Assembly (NCBI GenBank): GCA_040512755.1
Contig: JBEVEP010000109.1
Location: 1 to 11,854, forward strand
Length of the DNA stretch: 11,854 nt
Reading direction: 5' to 3'
Source of the DNA: JBEVEP01 sp040512755
GTDB taxonomy: Bacteria; Pseudomonadota; Alphaproteobacteria; Rhizobiales; Rhizobiaceae
In this document: piece by piece, positions 1 to 6,868 of the stretch
How positions within the stretch are numbered: the first letter of the stretch is position 1
How the letters are laid out: each line of letters opens with the position of its first letter
Notes under the pieces: generated by a model
Databases searched by the model: none
Seen by the model: only the letters and a program-made list of their open reading frames with translations
What the model was told of the DNA's origin: nothing
Position numbers and translations under genes: made by a program

Positions 1-183
1 CGGGTTTCAACGATAGAAGCCGCCATAGCGACGATGCACGGTAATTGCGACGATCTCGTAACGCTGGAATTGGCAAACGTTTCGACCGCTCGCTACGGAT
101 CTCGACCCTCGCCAATCGAAGAATTTCGGTTCGTCTTTGCCTCACTTCAGCCTGATCATGCCGCCAACTTGAACCGCTCCTGA
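1..183 (+). CDS. possible 3' end of a hypothetical gene, cut by left edge
   Basis: This + strand frame is open from the first base of the window to a TGA at 181-183, giving 60 residues. It contains an ATG at position 34, with no good Shine-Dalgarno sequence in front of it. The residues are a balanced mix (for example IEEFRFVFASLQPDHAANL) and do not look like a typical low-complexity shadow frame. However, 60 open codons are common by chance in GC-rich DNA, and I recognise no family. Its last 28 bases overlap the 3' end of the convergent asparagine synthetase gene. It may be the tail of a real gene running in from the left or simply an open frame; nothing visible decides this. Confidence 0.2.
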   Translation, partial: RVSTIEAAIATMHGNCDDLVTLELANVSTARYGSRPSPIEEFRFVFASLQPDHAANLNRS

Positions 184-2084
184 AGGACGCAGGCGCTTGT
201 CAAAAGCATCAGGACCTGATCGTTGGCCACGCGCGCGCCGTCATCCATTGTCTTGAGACGATCGAGAAGGCTGACGACCTTCCCTTGATCGAAGAATGGG
301 ATCGACGCCAGCGTCGGGCCGCGCAGCGTATCCTGCACCAGTGAGTTGAGCTTCTCCTCGGGATTGAGCGTTGCGGGCGGGCTCAGAAACGGGTGCTTTT
401 GCCTCCGGTACACCGTGTCGCTGATGACATCGCGGGCCGCCTCCCGAAGAACATACTTTTCGGTCATGCCGCGGATCTTCTGCGAAACCGGTTGAGACCG
501 GATGACCTCTACGACGTGATGATCGAGAAACGGAACTCGCCCCTCGACGGAGTGCGCCATTTCCATCCGATCGCCCAGCATCGTCAGGATGTATGAGGGC
601 AGGCCTGTCTTTGCCCAGAGGTAGAGTGACTGATGCAAAGGGTCGCGTCCGGCAAGCTGTCCGCGAACGTCTATGTCACTCAGAAAACTGCGAAAAGCTT
701 CGCGCTGGCCGAAGCGGTCGATAAAGGGACCGGCCAGCAGCGCTCGCATTTTCTCGGACCGGGCGGAGAACGTCTCTATCCACGACGGAACAAAGCCGAG
801 AACCCGCTTGACGGCGTCGAGCGAACCCGGCTCGCCATCAGGCAGCAGAAGTCCGCGTGAGACCGGGTTCAGCCTTGTCAGCTCTTCGAGCAGGCCGGCG
901 ATCACCGCCGGGTCTTGTCCCTCGCGGTTGTAAAGCAGCATGTCGCGCCGGAAGAAAGCGTACCCGCCAAGTATCTCGTCGGACCCTTCTCCGGTCAGAA
1001 CGACCTTGTAGCCTGCGTTCCGCACCGCGCGGCTCAGAAGGTACTTGGCTACGCCATGGGCATTGAAACACAACGTCTCCGCTTGAGCGATTGCGTCTCC
1101 GAAATGGTCGGCCAGATCGTTTTGCCGGATCGGGATGGGGCAGAACTCCGCGCCAGCGCGCGCCGCCATCTCCCGTGCAATCTCGCCCTCGTCATATTCG
1201 GCTTGGTCGAAGGTCAGGGTGAATGCGCGAATGGGTTGCGGGTGATGTCGCGCCGCGAGACCGAGTACTGAACAGGAATCCAGACCACCGCTCAGATAAC
1301 AGCCAACCGGCACATCCGCGCGCAGACGAATTCGCACGGCCTCCTCGAGTGCACCCCGGAACTCGGATGCCCACTCGGAATCGGACTTCTGCGGTTCACT
1401 CCTTTCGGCAGGCGGATAGTGAAAATCCCAATACTGGTTGATCTGCTGGTGCTTCTCACTCGCGATGAGATAGTGCCCGGGCGGTATTTGGAATATCCCG
1501 TCGAACAGTGTGCGGACCTGATGGCCGCCAATCGCCACCGAGTGATAGACGGACTCGGCATCCCAACGAGCCGGCACTCCCGCTGCAAAGAGCGCTTTCA
1601 CTTCGGACGCGAAATAGAGCGTGCCATTATGCTCGGCATAGAAAAGAGGCTTGATGCCGAAGCGGTCGCGGGCCGCGAAGAGGGTTCGGCTTCTCTCATC
1701 CCAGACCACGAACGCAAATTCCCCCCGGAGCCGGTGAAGGCACTGCACGCCAAGGTCTTCGTAAAGATGCAACGCGATTTCGCTGTCCGAACGCGTGCGA
1801 AGACGATGGCCCGACTGCTCGAGCTCGCGTTGTATTGGCTCGTAGCCATAGAATTCCCCGTTGACGACGATGTGCGTCTGTCCGTCCTCGCTAGCAATCG
1901 GCTGGGTTCCGGTCGTGAGGTCGATGATGCTGAGACGCGTGTGGCCAAGGGCGACCATTCGGTCCGACGATATCCAGTGGCCTTGCCCATCGGGTCCACG
2001 GTGATGCAGGCTGGCGGTAGCGCGCCGCAGAGCTGCCTCGTCGATGGGGGCACGATGGGAGAAGAGAGCAACTATTCCGCACAT
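156..2084 (-). CDS. asnB: asparagine synthase (glutamine-hydrolysing)
   Basis: This cytoplasmic enzyme converts aspartate to asparagine using ATP, with ammonia taken from glutamine. The start at 2084 is chosen because it places Cys2 directly after the initiator Met (MCGIVALF), as needed for the class II (Ntn) glutamine amidotransferase nucleophile, and because AAAGGATG lies about 10 bases upstream. The longer in-frame extension to 2327 would bury this Cys. The 642-residue protein has the glutaminase domain first (about 1-210: HHRGPD near 28, VVNGEFYG at 73-80, ARDRFGIKPL at 138-147). The synthetase domain follows, with the PP-loop SGGLDS at 265-270, LTGEGSDE at 363-370 and EGRVPFLDH near 514-522. 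It is longer than E. coli AsnB (554) and closer to the AsnO/AsnB-like group, some members of which amidate substrates in polysaccharide or secondary-metabolite pathways, so the acceptor could differ from free aspartate. It appears to be monocistronic. Confidence 0.93.
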   Translation of the reverse strand: MCGIVALFSHRAPIDEAALRRATASLHHRGPDGQGHWISSDRMVALGHTRLSIIDLTTGTQPIASEDGQTHIVVNGEFYGYEPIQRELEQSGHRLRTRSDSEIALHLYEDLGVQCLHRLRGEFAFVVWDERSRTLFAARDRFGIKPLFYAEHNGTLYFASEVKALFAAGVPARWDAESVYHSVAIGGHQVRTLFDGIFQIPPGHYLIASEKHQQINQYWDFHYPPAERSEPQKSDSEWASEFRGALEEAVRIRLRADVPVGCYLSGGLDSCSVLGLAARHHPQPIRAFTLTFDQAEYDEGEIAREMAARAGAEFCPIPIRQNDLADHFGDAIAQAETLCFNAHGVAKYLLSRAVRNAGYKVVLTGEGSDEILGGYAFFRRDMLLYNREGQDPAVIAGLLEELTRLNPVSRGLLLPDGEPGSLDAVKRVLGFVPSWIETFSARSEKMRALLAGPFIDRFGQREAFRSFLSDIDVRGQLAGRDPLHQSLYLWAKTGLPSYILTMLGDRMEMAHSVEGRVPFLDHHVVEVIRSQPVSQKIRGMTEKYVLREAARDVISDTVYRRQKHPFLSPPATLNPEEKLNSLVQDTLRGPTLASIPFFDQGKVVSLLDRLKTMDDGARVANDQVLMLLTSACVLQERFKLAA

Positions 2085-2610
2085 TCGACTATCATCCTTT
2101 TGGATTCGATCGCCATCCGAAGTCGGGTCGAGACCGAGGCCTGACTCAATCCGGAAATCCCGCCGAAGAACCGCGCAACTCCACGTCGCCGCAATCGACA
2201 GGTGCAGAAGAAGGCTAGAAGCTTTCTGATTCCGTTCGATGTCCAGAACTGGCCATTCATGTTTCTTTTGTTTCAATTGGCTGCGAGACGCCACCAAGCA
2301 TTTCCAGGCAACGCGCCATCCGGTCATTGAGGGCTATGACCCGCCGGAAGGGTGGGGATGGTGCTATATCGACGAAGTTTTCCTCGACCTTGGCGATCGC
2401 GTCACGCCGCACAACGGTCCCATACCTCGCTTCTACTGAGCTACACTGGAGGCATGGCGAACGATAGCGCTTCGGCCAGCAGACAATCCGCGCTGCAGCG
2501 GCCAGTCGATCGGGGACGTGATCGCGTGCGCGGCGGCAACGCCCTGCTCCGAACCTGCACTCTTCACCACGCCGATCGCGAAATGCAGGAGGCGCGCCGC
2601 GCAAGACCCC
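2085..2610. other. intergenic region between asnB and msrA
   Basis: These 526 bases hold no intact gene that I can support. The part next to asnB (2085-2230) carries its Shine-Dalgarno sequence (complement of 2089-2100) but no clear -35/-10 pair. The middle (about 2231-2439) is the UBP zinc-finger remnant listed separately. The rest (2440-2610) is GC-rich and lies downstream of msrA; no hairpin with a T-run was found that could serve as its terminator. A 45-codon - strand frame with a GTG start (2433-2570) has coding-like composition but no recognisable relative. Confidence 0.5.
2231..2439 (+). pseudogene. remnant of a UBP-type zinc-finger protein gene
   Basis: The 66-residue + strand frame from the ATG at 2239 ends in a stretch with the hallmarks of the C-terminal half of small UBP-type zinc-finger proteins: DATKHFQATRHPVIEG, then YDPPEGWGWCYIDEV, and the terminal PHNGPIPRFY. 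Intact family members are roughly 85-100 residues long. They start with a Cys-rich part (pattern HLxxCxxCGHVGCCDSSPNRHATKHF) that pairs the zinc ligands. Here that part is damaged. GH and RxATKHF align at the right spacing, but the GCCDSSPN segment reads CFFCFNWL. Just upstream, TGTCCAGAACTGGCCAT resembles a codon run for CQNCGH with a net loss of one base, and the upstream frame soon meets stops. The true start and first zinc ligands are therefore missing. The family recognises ubiquitin in eukaryotes; the bacterial role is unclear. I infer a pseudogene, although a short translated remnant cannot be excluded. Confidence 0.62.
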
Positions 2611-3135
2611 CTAAGCTGCACTCGACCTCGTCGACTCGTTCCGACTCGGAAGCTTCCAGCCCGGCCGGATGAAATGGCAAGTGTAGCCATCGGGATAGCG
2701 CTCGAGATAGTCTTGATGTTCCGGCTCGGCTTCCCAGAAATCGCCAGCCTCCGAGACTTCGGTGACAGCCTTTCCTGGCCAAAGACCGGAAGCGTCGACG
2801 TCCAGGATGGTCTCTTCGGCGACATGCTTCTGTTCGGCATTCGTGTAGAAAATCGCCGAACGATAGCTCGAGCCAACATCGTTTCCCTGGCGGTTGCGCG
2901 TCGTTGGATCGTGAATCTGGAAGAAAAATTCAAGCAACTCCCGGAATCCTATGACGGCTGGATCGAAGATGATCTCGATCGCCTCCGCGTGCGTGCCATG
3001 GTTGCGGTACGTCGCGTTTGGCACGTCTCCTCCCGAGTACCCCACCCTCGTCGACAAAACGCCCGGCATACGCCTGATCAGATCCTGCATGCCCCAGAAG
3101 CATCCGCCCGCCAGCACTGCGCGTTCCTCGGCCAT
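2611..3135 (-). CDS. msrA: peptide-methionine (S)-S-oxide reductase MsrA
   Basis: MsrA reduces the S-form of methionine sulfoxide in proteins and free methionine, normally with thioredoxin, and so repairs oxidative damage in the cytoplasm. The 174-residue protein carries the catalytic GCFWG motif at 11-15 (nucleophile Cys12), VGYSGGDVPNATYRNHGTHAE around 31-51 and GNDVGSSYRSAIF at 84-96. A C-terminal Cys153 (GYTCHF) could serve as the resolving cysteine. The start at 3135 is preferred over the upstream ATG at 3195 because GGAAAGGAT sits 8 bases before it and family members begin close to the GCFWG motif. The last dozen residues (after GWKLP) are a variable polar tail. It lies 178 bases downstream of zwf on the same strand, so it may have its own promoter. 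There is no MsrB neighbour in the window. Confidence 0.94.
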   Translation of the reverse strand: MAEERAVLAGGCFWGMQDLIRRMPGVLSTRVGYSGGDVPNATYRNHGTHAEAIEIIFDPAVIGFRELLEFFFQIHDPTTRNRQGNDVGSSYRSAIFYTNAEQKHVAEETILDVDASGLWPGKAVTEVSEAGDFWEAEPEHQDYLERYPDGYTCHFIRPGWKLPSRNESTRSSAA

Positions 3136-3299
3136 CGCAAAGATCCTTTCCGGTTCCTTGCTTTCGAGCATGCGGCGGTGTGCCGAGAGTTGCAATCGAA
3201 AACATGACAGGTATCACGCCCTGCGTTGTCCGAGCAGCGTGCTCGCAGACCGATAGAACAGCTGGCTTGACCAAATTGTCCGCCTAGGTATTCGCCTCC

Positions 3300-3315
3300 G
3301 AGTATTTCGATACTC
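3300..3315. repeat. perfect 6-bp hairpin at the zwf stop codon
   Basis: GAGTAT (3300-3305) and ATACTC (3310-3315) form a perfect inverted repeat with a four-base centre, TTCG on the + strand and CGAA on the - strand. It overlaps the TGA stop codon of zwf (3314-3316). On the - strand no T-run follows, so it is not a standard rho-independent terminator. It might mark an mRNA 3' end or processing site, or be chance. Confidence 0.35.
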
Positions 3316-4714
3316 ACAAGGTTTTGATCCGTTCAGTAGTCTCGTTTGCGACAGTAGGATTGTGCCAGCCTCCTGTGGGGAAGAAAGCGTCCACCTCAAG
3401 GGGCCCCCAAGTGCCGGCGTCGTAATTATGGACCGGTGTGTTTTCAGCCAGCACAGGATCGACAATTCGCCACGCCTCTTCAACGTAGTCCTCTCGCGCG
3501 AAGAGCGTGGCATCGCCATGCATCGCGTCCCCGAGCACGCGCTCGTAAGCGTCCATCTCGCCGGAACGGGGATGCCGGCTGGCAACGAGTTCGGACGGCA
3601 GCCCGACGAGATCATGTTCTGGAGACAGCACCATCATGCCGATCGCAATCGTCACATCCGGGCTGATCCGAAACCTTACGTGGTTCGGCACCTGGTTGGC
3701 CGCCTTGTACACGGTGGGCGGCTGTCGCAGGCGGACAAACACTTCGGTACAGGTCACAGGCAGGCACTTTCCGGAGCGGATGTAAAACGGCACTCCCTGC
3801 CATCGCCAGGAATTGATGCTCAGCCTCAGCGCCGCGAATGTTTCAACCGTCGAGTTCGGCGCCACACCAGGCTCGTTTCGGTATCCACTAAACTGCCCCC
3901 GCAAAATGCTCTTCTTATCGAGAGCGGGGATCGCCTTGAGCACCTTGACCTTTTCATCACGGACCGATTCGCTGTCGATCCTGACCGGCGGCTCCATGGT
4001 CAAATTGGTCAGCACCTGAAACAGATGATTCTGAACCACGTCGCGGGTGGTGCCAATTGCGTCGTAGAACGCTCCGCGGCCCTGGACACCAAAATCCTCC
4101 GCCATCGTAATCTGTACGCTTTCAACGTGGTTGCGGTTCCAAAATGGTTCAAGGAAGGCGTTTGCAAAGCGGAAGTACAGCATGTTTTGCACCGGCCCTT
4201 TGCCAAGATAGTGGTCGATGCGAAATATCCTCGTCTCGTCGAAGGTCCCGAGCAGGATTGCGTTCAGCGCGCGGGCCGATCGGAGATCGCGCCCAAAGGG
4301 CTTTTCGATGATCACGCGAGCTCCGTTGCTGCATTCCGACTTCGCCAACTGCTCAATGACCATTCCAAATAAGGCGGGCGGGATTGCGAGGTAGTGGGCA
4401 GGGCGCTGCGCGTTCGCGAGTTCTTTGCGGAGCGCGTTGAAGGTCGCAGCATCAGCGTAGTCCCCGTCAACATAGTGCAGGAGCGCGGCCAATTTCTTGA
4501 AGGCCGAGGGGTCCAGGCCGCCATGTTTTTCAAGGCTGTCTCGCGCCCGATCGCGAAACTGGTCGATATTCCAGCCCGCTCTCGCCACGCCAATCACCGG
4601 CACGTCGAGGTGGCCTCGCTTCACCATCGCCTGTAGTGCCGGAAAAATCTTCTTATACGCCAAGTCTCCGGTGGCGCCGAAAAAAACCAGGGCGTCGGAT
4701 CGGACCTCGCTCAT
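3314..4714 (-). CDS. zwf: glucose-6-phosphate dehydrogenase, divergent type
   Basis: This enzyme oxidises glucose 6-phosphate to 6-phosphogluconolactone with reduction of NADP+ (or NAD+), the entry step of the oxidative pentose phosphate and Entner-Doudoroff routes. The 466-residue protein has the nucleotide-binding GATGDLA at 13-19, EKPFG at 137-141, the substrate site RIDHYLGK at 165-172 and QNHLFQ at 228-233 containing the catalytic base His230. Conserved C-terminal blocks include WRWQGVPFYIRSGK near 303-316. The residue after the RIDHYLGK signature is Gly173, where most family members have Glu. The protein is also shorter than the usual 480-500 residues, placing it in a divergent branch. 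The ATG at 4714 has AGGA 7 bases upstream and lies 22 bases after the gnd stop, so gnd and zwf are almost certainly co-transcribed. No 6-phosphogluconolactonase gene is present here. Which cofactor it prefers cannot be read from sequence. Confidence 0.94.
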   Translation of the reverse strand: MSEVRSDALVFFGATGDLAYKKIFPALQAMVKRGHLDVPVIGVARAGWNIDQFRDRARDSLEKHGGLDPSAFKKLAALLHYVDGDYADAATFNALRKELANAQRPAHYLAIPPALFGMVIEQLAKSECSNGARVIIEKPFGRDLRSARALNAILLGTFDETRIFRIDHYLGKGPVQNMLYFRFANAFLEPFWNRNHVESVQITMAEDFGVQGRGAFYDAIGTTRDVVQNHLFQVLTNLTMEPPVRIDSESVRDEKVKVLKAIPALDKKSILRGQFSGYRNEPGVAPNSTVETFAALRLSINSWRWQGVPFYIRSGKCLPVTCTEVFVRLRQPPTVYKAANQVPNHVRFRISPDVTIAIGMMVLSPEHDLVGLPSELVASRHPRSGEMDAYERVLGDAMHGDATLFAREDYVEEAWRIVDPVLAENTPVHNYDAGTWGPLEVDAFFPTGGWHNPTVANETTERIKTL

Positions 4715-4736
4715 AGCAGCGTCCTATCGCGATCGA

Positions 4737-5753
4737 TCACTTGCCGGGCTTCTCCAGATGGCCGCCGAATTCATAGCGCATCGCCGACATGAGCTTGTTC
4801 TGGAAGTCTGCGTCTCCGCGCGAGCTAAAGCGTTCATAGAGGGCCGCGGAAAGGACGGGTGCCGGTATGGCTTCGTCTATCGCGGCCTTGATGGTCCACC
4901 GCCCTTCCCCGGAATCCGAAACCCGGCCGGCAAACTTGGCGAGCGCGGGGTCCTCGACGAGCGCAGCCGCCGTGAGGTCCAGAAGCCAGGACGCGACGAC
5001 GCTGCCGCGCCGCCAAAGCTCGGCAATATCAGGCAGATTGAGCGTAAACTGATACAGTTCAGGGTCGCGAAGCGGCGTTGTCTCGGCGTCAATTTCGCCC
5101 TGCTTCGTGCCGATATTCGCAGCGCGGAGAATGCTCAGGCCTTCCGCATACGCAGCCATGAGCCCGTACTCGATGCCGTTGTGGACCATCTTGACGAAGT
5201 GGCCGGCGCCGCTCGGTCCGCAATGCAGATAACCCATCTCGGCAGTGCCGGTGAGGTTCTCGCGTCCGGGCGTACGGCCAATCTCGCCCAAGCCCGGCGC
5301 CAGGGTTCTGAAAATGGGATCGAGGCGTTCCACCGTGGCTTGCGGCCCGCCGATCATCATGCAGTAGCCGCGTTCAAGACCCCAGACGCCACCACTGGTG
5401 CCAACGTCAATGTAATCGATGCCATTCGCGGCGAGGTCCTTCGCTCGCCGGATATCGTCCACATAGTAGGAATTGCCGCCGTCGATCAGCGTGTCGCCGG
5501 CCTCCAGAAGTGGCGCCAGATCGGCAATCGTCTTGTCGACCAGGGCCGCTGGCACCATCAGCCAGACTGCCCGCGGTTTGGTTAGCCTTTTCACCAGGTC
5601 CGCGAGCGAGTCTGCGCCGACCGCCTTTTCTTGCACCAGCGCCTGCACGGCCTTTGGCGACAGGTCGAAGACTGTGCATTGATGGCCATTCTTGAGCAGC
5701 CGGCGCGCCATGTTTGCGCCCATCCGTCCAAGTCCGATCATTCCGAGCTGCAT
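4737..5753 (-). CDS. gnd: 6-phosphogluconate dehydrogenase (decarboxylating), GndA/YqeC type
   Basis: It converts 6-phosphogluconate to ribulose 5-phosphate and CO2 with reduction of NAD(P)+, in the cytoplasm. At 338 residues it belongs to the short form (about 300-340), not the 470-residue E. coli Gnd form; short forms are often NAD+-dependent. The N-terminus is a Rossmann fold (MIGLGRMGANMA, 5-16). DGGNS lies at 91-95, GTSGGVWGLERGYCMMIGG at 118-136, and the catalytic helix GAGHFVKMVHNGIEYG at 182-197 with Lys188. The ATG at 5753 is supported by GAGGA 7 bases upstream. The gene immediately precedes zwf, an arrangement common in rhizobia and related bacteria, and together they form the two dehydrogenase steps of the pathway. 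The 82 bases upstream separate it from a small open frame on the same strand. Confidence 0.95.
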   Translation of the reverse strand: MQLGMIGLGRMGANMARRLLKNGHQCTVFDLSPKAVQALVQEKAVGADSLADLVKRLTKPRAVWLMVPAALVDKTIADLAPLLEAGDTLIDGGNSYYVDDIRRAKDLAANGIDYIDVGTSGGVWGLERGYCMMIGGPQATVERLDPIFRTLAPGLGEIGRTPGRENLTGTAEMGYLHCGPSGAGHFVKMVHNGIEYGLMAAYAEGLSILRAANIGTKQGEIDAETTPLRDPELYQFTLNLPDIAELWRRGSVVASWLLDLTAAALVEDPALAKFAGRVSDSGEGRWTIKAAIDEAIPAPVLSAALYERFSSRGDADFQNKLMSAMRYEFGGHLEKPGK

Positions 5754-5835
5754 GACACTTTCCTCGCTGAGGGGATCGTCAAATCGAGGCTGGTCAACGA
5801 CGCGGAATGTAGAGCAGCCTGTCGGATCCCACTAC

Positions 5836-6072
5836 TTATTTCCTTTGTTTGCGACAGAGGGTAATCGGCATTGGCGAGCAAAGCTTGGACGGCGGCTCGC
5901 CGCCTATTGAAATGATGTCCGAACAATCCCCGGCCAATCGGACCGTTTCGGCGGTTCCGTGCTTACTCACCACGCCCGCCTGTTTATCGGGCGAAATATA
6001 AATGGCAGCCCAGTTTTCCTGAGCCAGTTCGCCAGTCGAAACAGTTTCGACGGACGGGCGTCCGGCACCCAC
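5836..6072 (-). pseudogene. candidate frameshifted 3' part of the small hypothetical gene
   Basis: This 78-codon - strand frame opens with GTG at 6072 and ends with TAA at 5836-5838. It has no Shine-Dalgarno sequence at its start and overlaps the frame that starts at 6206 by 106 bases. Its codons have the high proportion of G in first position expected of coding DNA, for roughly its first 50 codons. The last 20 (PPSKLCSPMPITLCRKQRK) look less coding-like. The simplest reading is that it continues the gene initiated at 6206 after a frameshift mutation, sequencing error or, less likely, programmed shift. I recognise no homologue, so this rests on composition alone. Confidence 0.35.
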
Positions 6073-6206
6073 GCAATTCCACGCACTGTGCGCTCGACCG
6101 CAAGTCCTTCAAGGTCACGCATACGCGTCACGTGTTCAGCACAGCCGCAGCCTTCCCCAAGTGCGACCTTCGTGTAGTAGAACCGCTCGAAATCGTGTTG
6201 ACCCAT
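5967..6206 (-). CDS. small hypothetical protein, frame possibly shifted
   Basis: A 79-residue frame starts at the ATG at 6206, preceded by a textbook CAGGAG with 6 bases of spacing, which supports real translation initiation. The N-terminal half (FERFYYTKVALGEGCGCAEHV) is soluble-looking, with a Cys-Gly-Cys at 20-22. From about residue 47 the composition turns basic and aromatic (WLRKTGLPFIFRPINRRAW) and looks like out-of-frame reading. In the overlapping - strand frame from 6072 to 5836, the same DNA reads as a coding-like sequence (SVETVSTGELAQENWAAIY, then ISPDKQAGVVSKHG). A protein of about 120 residues would result if a one-step frameshift joined the two near 6070. I recognise no family and see no signal peptide or membrane segment. 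It lies upstream of gnd on the same strand and could lead that operon. Confidence 0.5.
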   Translation of the reverse strand: MGQHDFERFYYTKVALGEGCGCAEHVTRMRDLEGLAVERTVRGIAWVPDARPSKLFRLANWLRKTGLPFIFRPINRRAW

Positions 6207-6303
6207 AGCGTTCTCCTGGATTCGTGAACACACGATCCTATCATGGCGGGGTTGGAACCTTAACCAGCTCGTGCCCGATTTGGTTTCATTGCGGAACTTG
6301 TGC

Positions 6304-6323
6304 ATCCGGTCGCACAACCGGAT
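6304..6323. repeat. perfect 7-bp inverted repeat downstream of the MaoC gene
   Basis: ATCCGGT (6304-6310) and ACCGGAT (6317-6323) are perfect inverted complements around the 6-base loop CGCACA. The element lies 26 bases beyond the stop of the MaoC gene and about 100 bases upstream of the next - strand start, a suitable place for the end of the emrA-emrB-maoC transcript. No T-run follows on the - strand, so if it acts in termination it is not the classical rho-independent form. Confidence 0.4.
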
Positions 6324-6349
6324 CCTGTTTGCCCGGGCTCGGGGGAATC

Positions 6350-6814
6350 TCAGCGCGCAATTCTGCGCGGAACGACGAGCTTGGCCTTGAGTATTTGTAG
6401 AACCTCGCCTCGCTGATTGATCGTGCGGCTCACAATGACAGCGATGCCGCGATCAGGCTTCGAGCGTGAAGGCGTGATCTCGACCACTTCGCTTTCCACA
6501 TGCAAAGTATCGCCAGGGCGTGTCGGGGCCGGCCAACTGATCTCCCCTCCCGCTCCGATGATTCCACCCGCCAAAGGCAAGCCGGTCTCGACGTTGAGGC
6601 GCATTGTAATCGCGGCAGTGTGCCATCCGCTCGCGGCCAGTCCTTTGAAGAACGTATCCTTGGCCGTCGTCTCGTCAGTGTGAAACGGCTGCGGATCGAA
6701 TTGCGACGCGAACGCCTTGATCTGCGCTTCGTCAATCATGTGCGTTGCGCTTGTGAAGCTCTGTCCGACACAGAGGTCATCCAGATAGAGACGATCGGTC
6801 GGGGAATTACTCAT
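6350..6814 (-). CDS. MaoC-family hot-dog dehydratase/hydratase
   Basis: MaoC-like proteins are hot-dog fold enzymes that mostly hydrate enoyl-CoA or related thioesters. The 154-residue protein contains the hydratase motif as FDPQPFHTD at 39-47 (catalytic Asp40 and His45). It is followed by the usual substrate-site stretch GLAASGWHTAA at 58-68, then GGEISWPAPTRPGDTL around 88-103, all in normal family order and length. The start at 6814 is set by a strong AAAGGAGG 6 bases upstream. It lies 54 bases downstream of emrB on the same strand and is probably the last gene of the efflux operon. Free-standing single-domain MaoC proteins of this kind are often annotated only as dehydratases. The natural substrate is unknown; the position next to a drug pump suggests action on an acyl or aromatic compound handled by the same regulon, which is inference. 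Confidence 0.88.
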   Translation of the reverse strand: MSNSPTDRLYLDDLCVGQSFTSATHMIDEAQIKAFASQFDPQPFHTDETTAKDTFFKGLAASGWHTAAITMRLNVETGLPLAGGIIGAGGEISWPAPTRPGDTLHVESEVVEITPSRSKPDRGIAVIVSRTINQRGEVLQILKAKLVVPRRIAR

Positions 6815-6836
6815 GGCTTGCCTCCTTTGACTTGCT

Positions 6837-6850
6837 CCCGCTTCGGCGGG
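6837..6850. repeat. short GC hairpin between emrB and the MaoC gene
   Basis: CCCGC (6837-6841) and GCGGG (6846-6850) form a perfect 5-bp stem around TTCG on the + strand, or CGAA on the transcribed - strand. It stands in the 54-base gap just upstream of the MaoC Shine-Dalgarno sequence. No T-run follows, so it is more likely to affect mRNA stability or partial read-through than full termination, if it does anything. Confidence 0.35.
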
Positions 6851-6868
6851 CGACGATCGACTGCTAGT

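Noticed and set aside
2433..2570. A 45-codon - strand frame with a GTG start downstream of msrA.
   Set aside because: Its codon composition is coding-like, but it has no Shine-Dalgarno sequence or recognisable relative and is too short to claim.
2454..2672. A + strand frame starting at the ATG at 2454.
   Set aside because: The GGAGG in front is only one base from the ATG, too close to work, and the product is Arg/Ser-rich and runs antisense into msrA.
3362..5585. Two long + strand open frames (3362-4372 and 4497-5585) opposite zwf and gnd.
   Set aside because: They lie antisense to well-identified genes with full sets of motifs, and their products are Arg/His-rich without recognisable domains. 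Long antisense frames are common in GC-rich coding DNA.
5738..5926. A 62-codon - strand frame with a TTG start overlapping the gnd start.
   Set aside because: It has no Shine-Dalgarno sequence at the TTG and overlaps both the gnd start region and the other small frame. There is no homology I can recognise.
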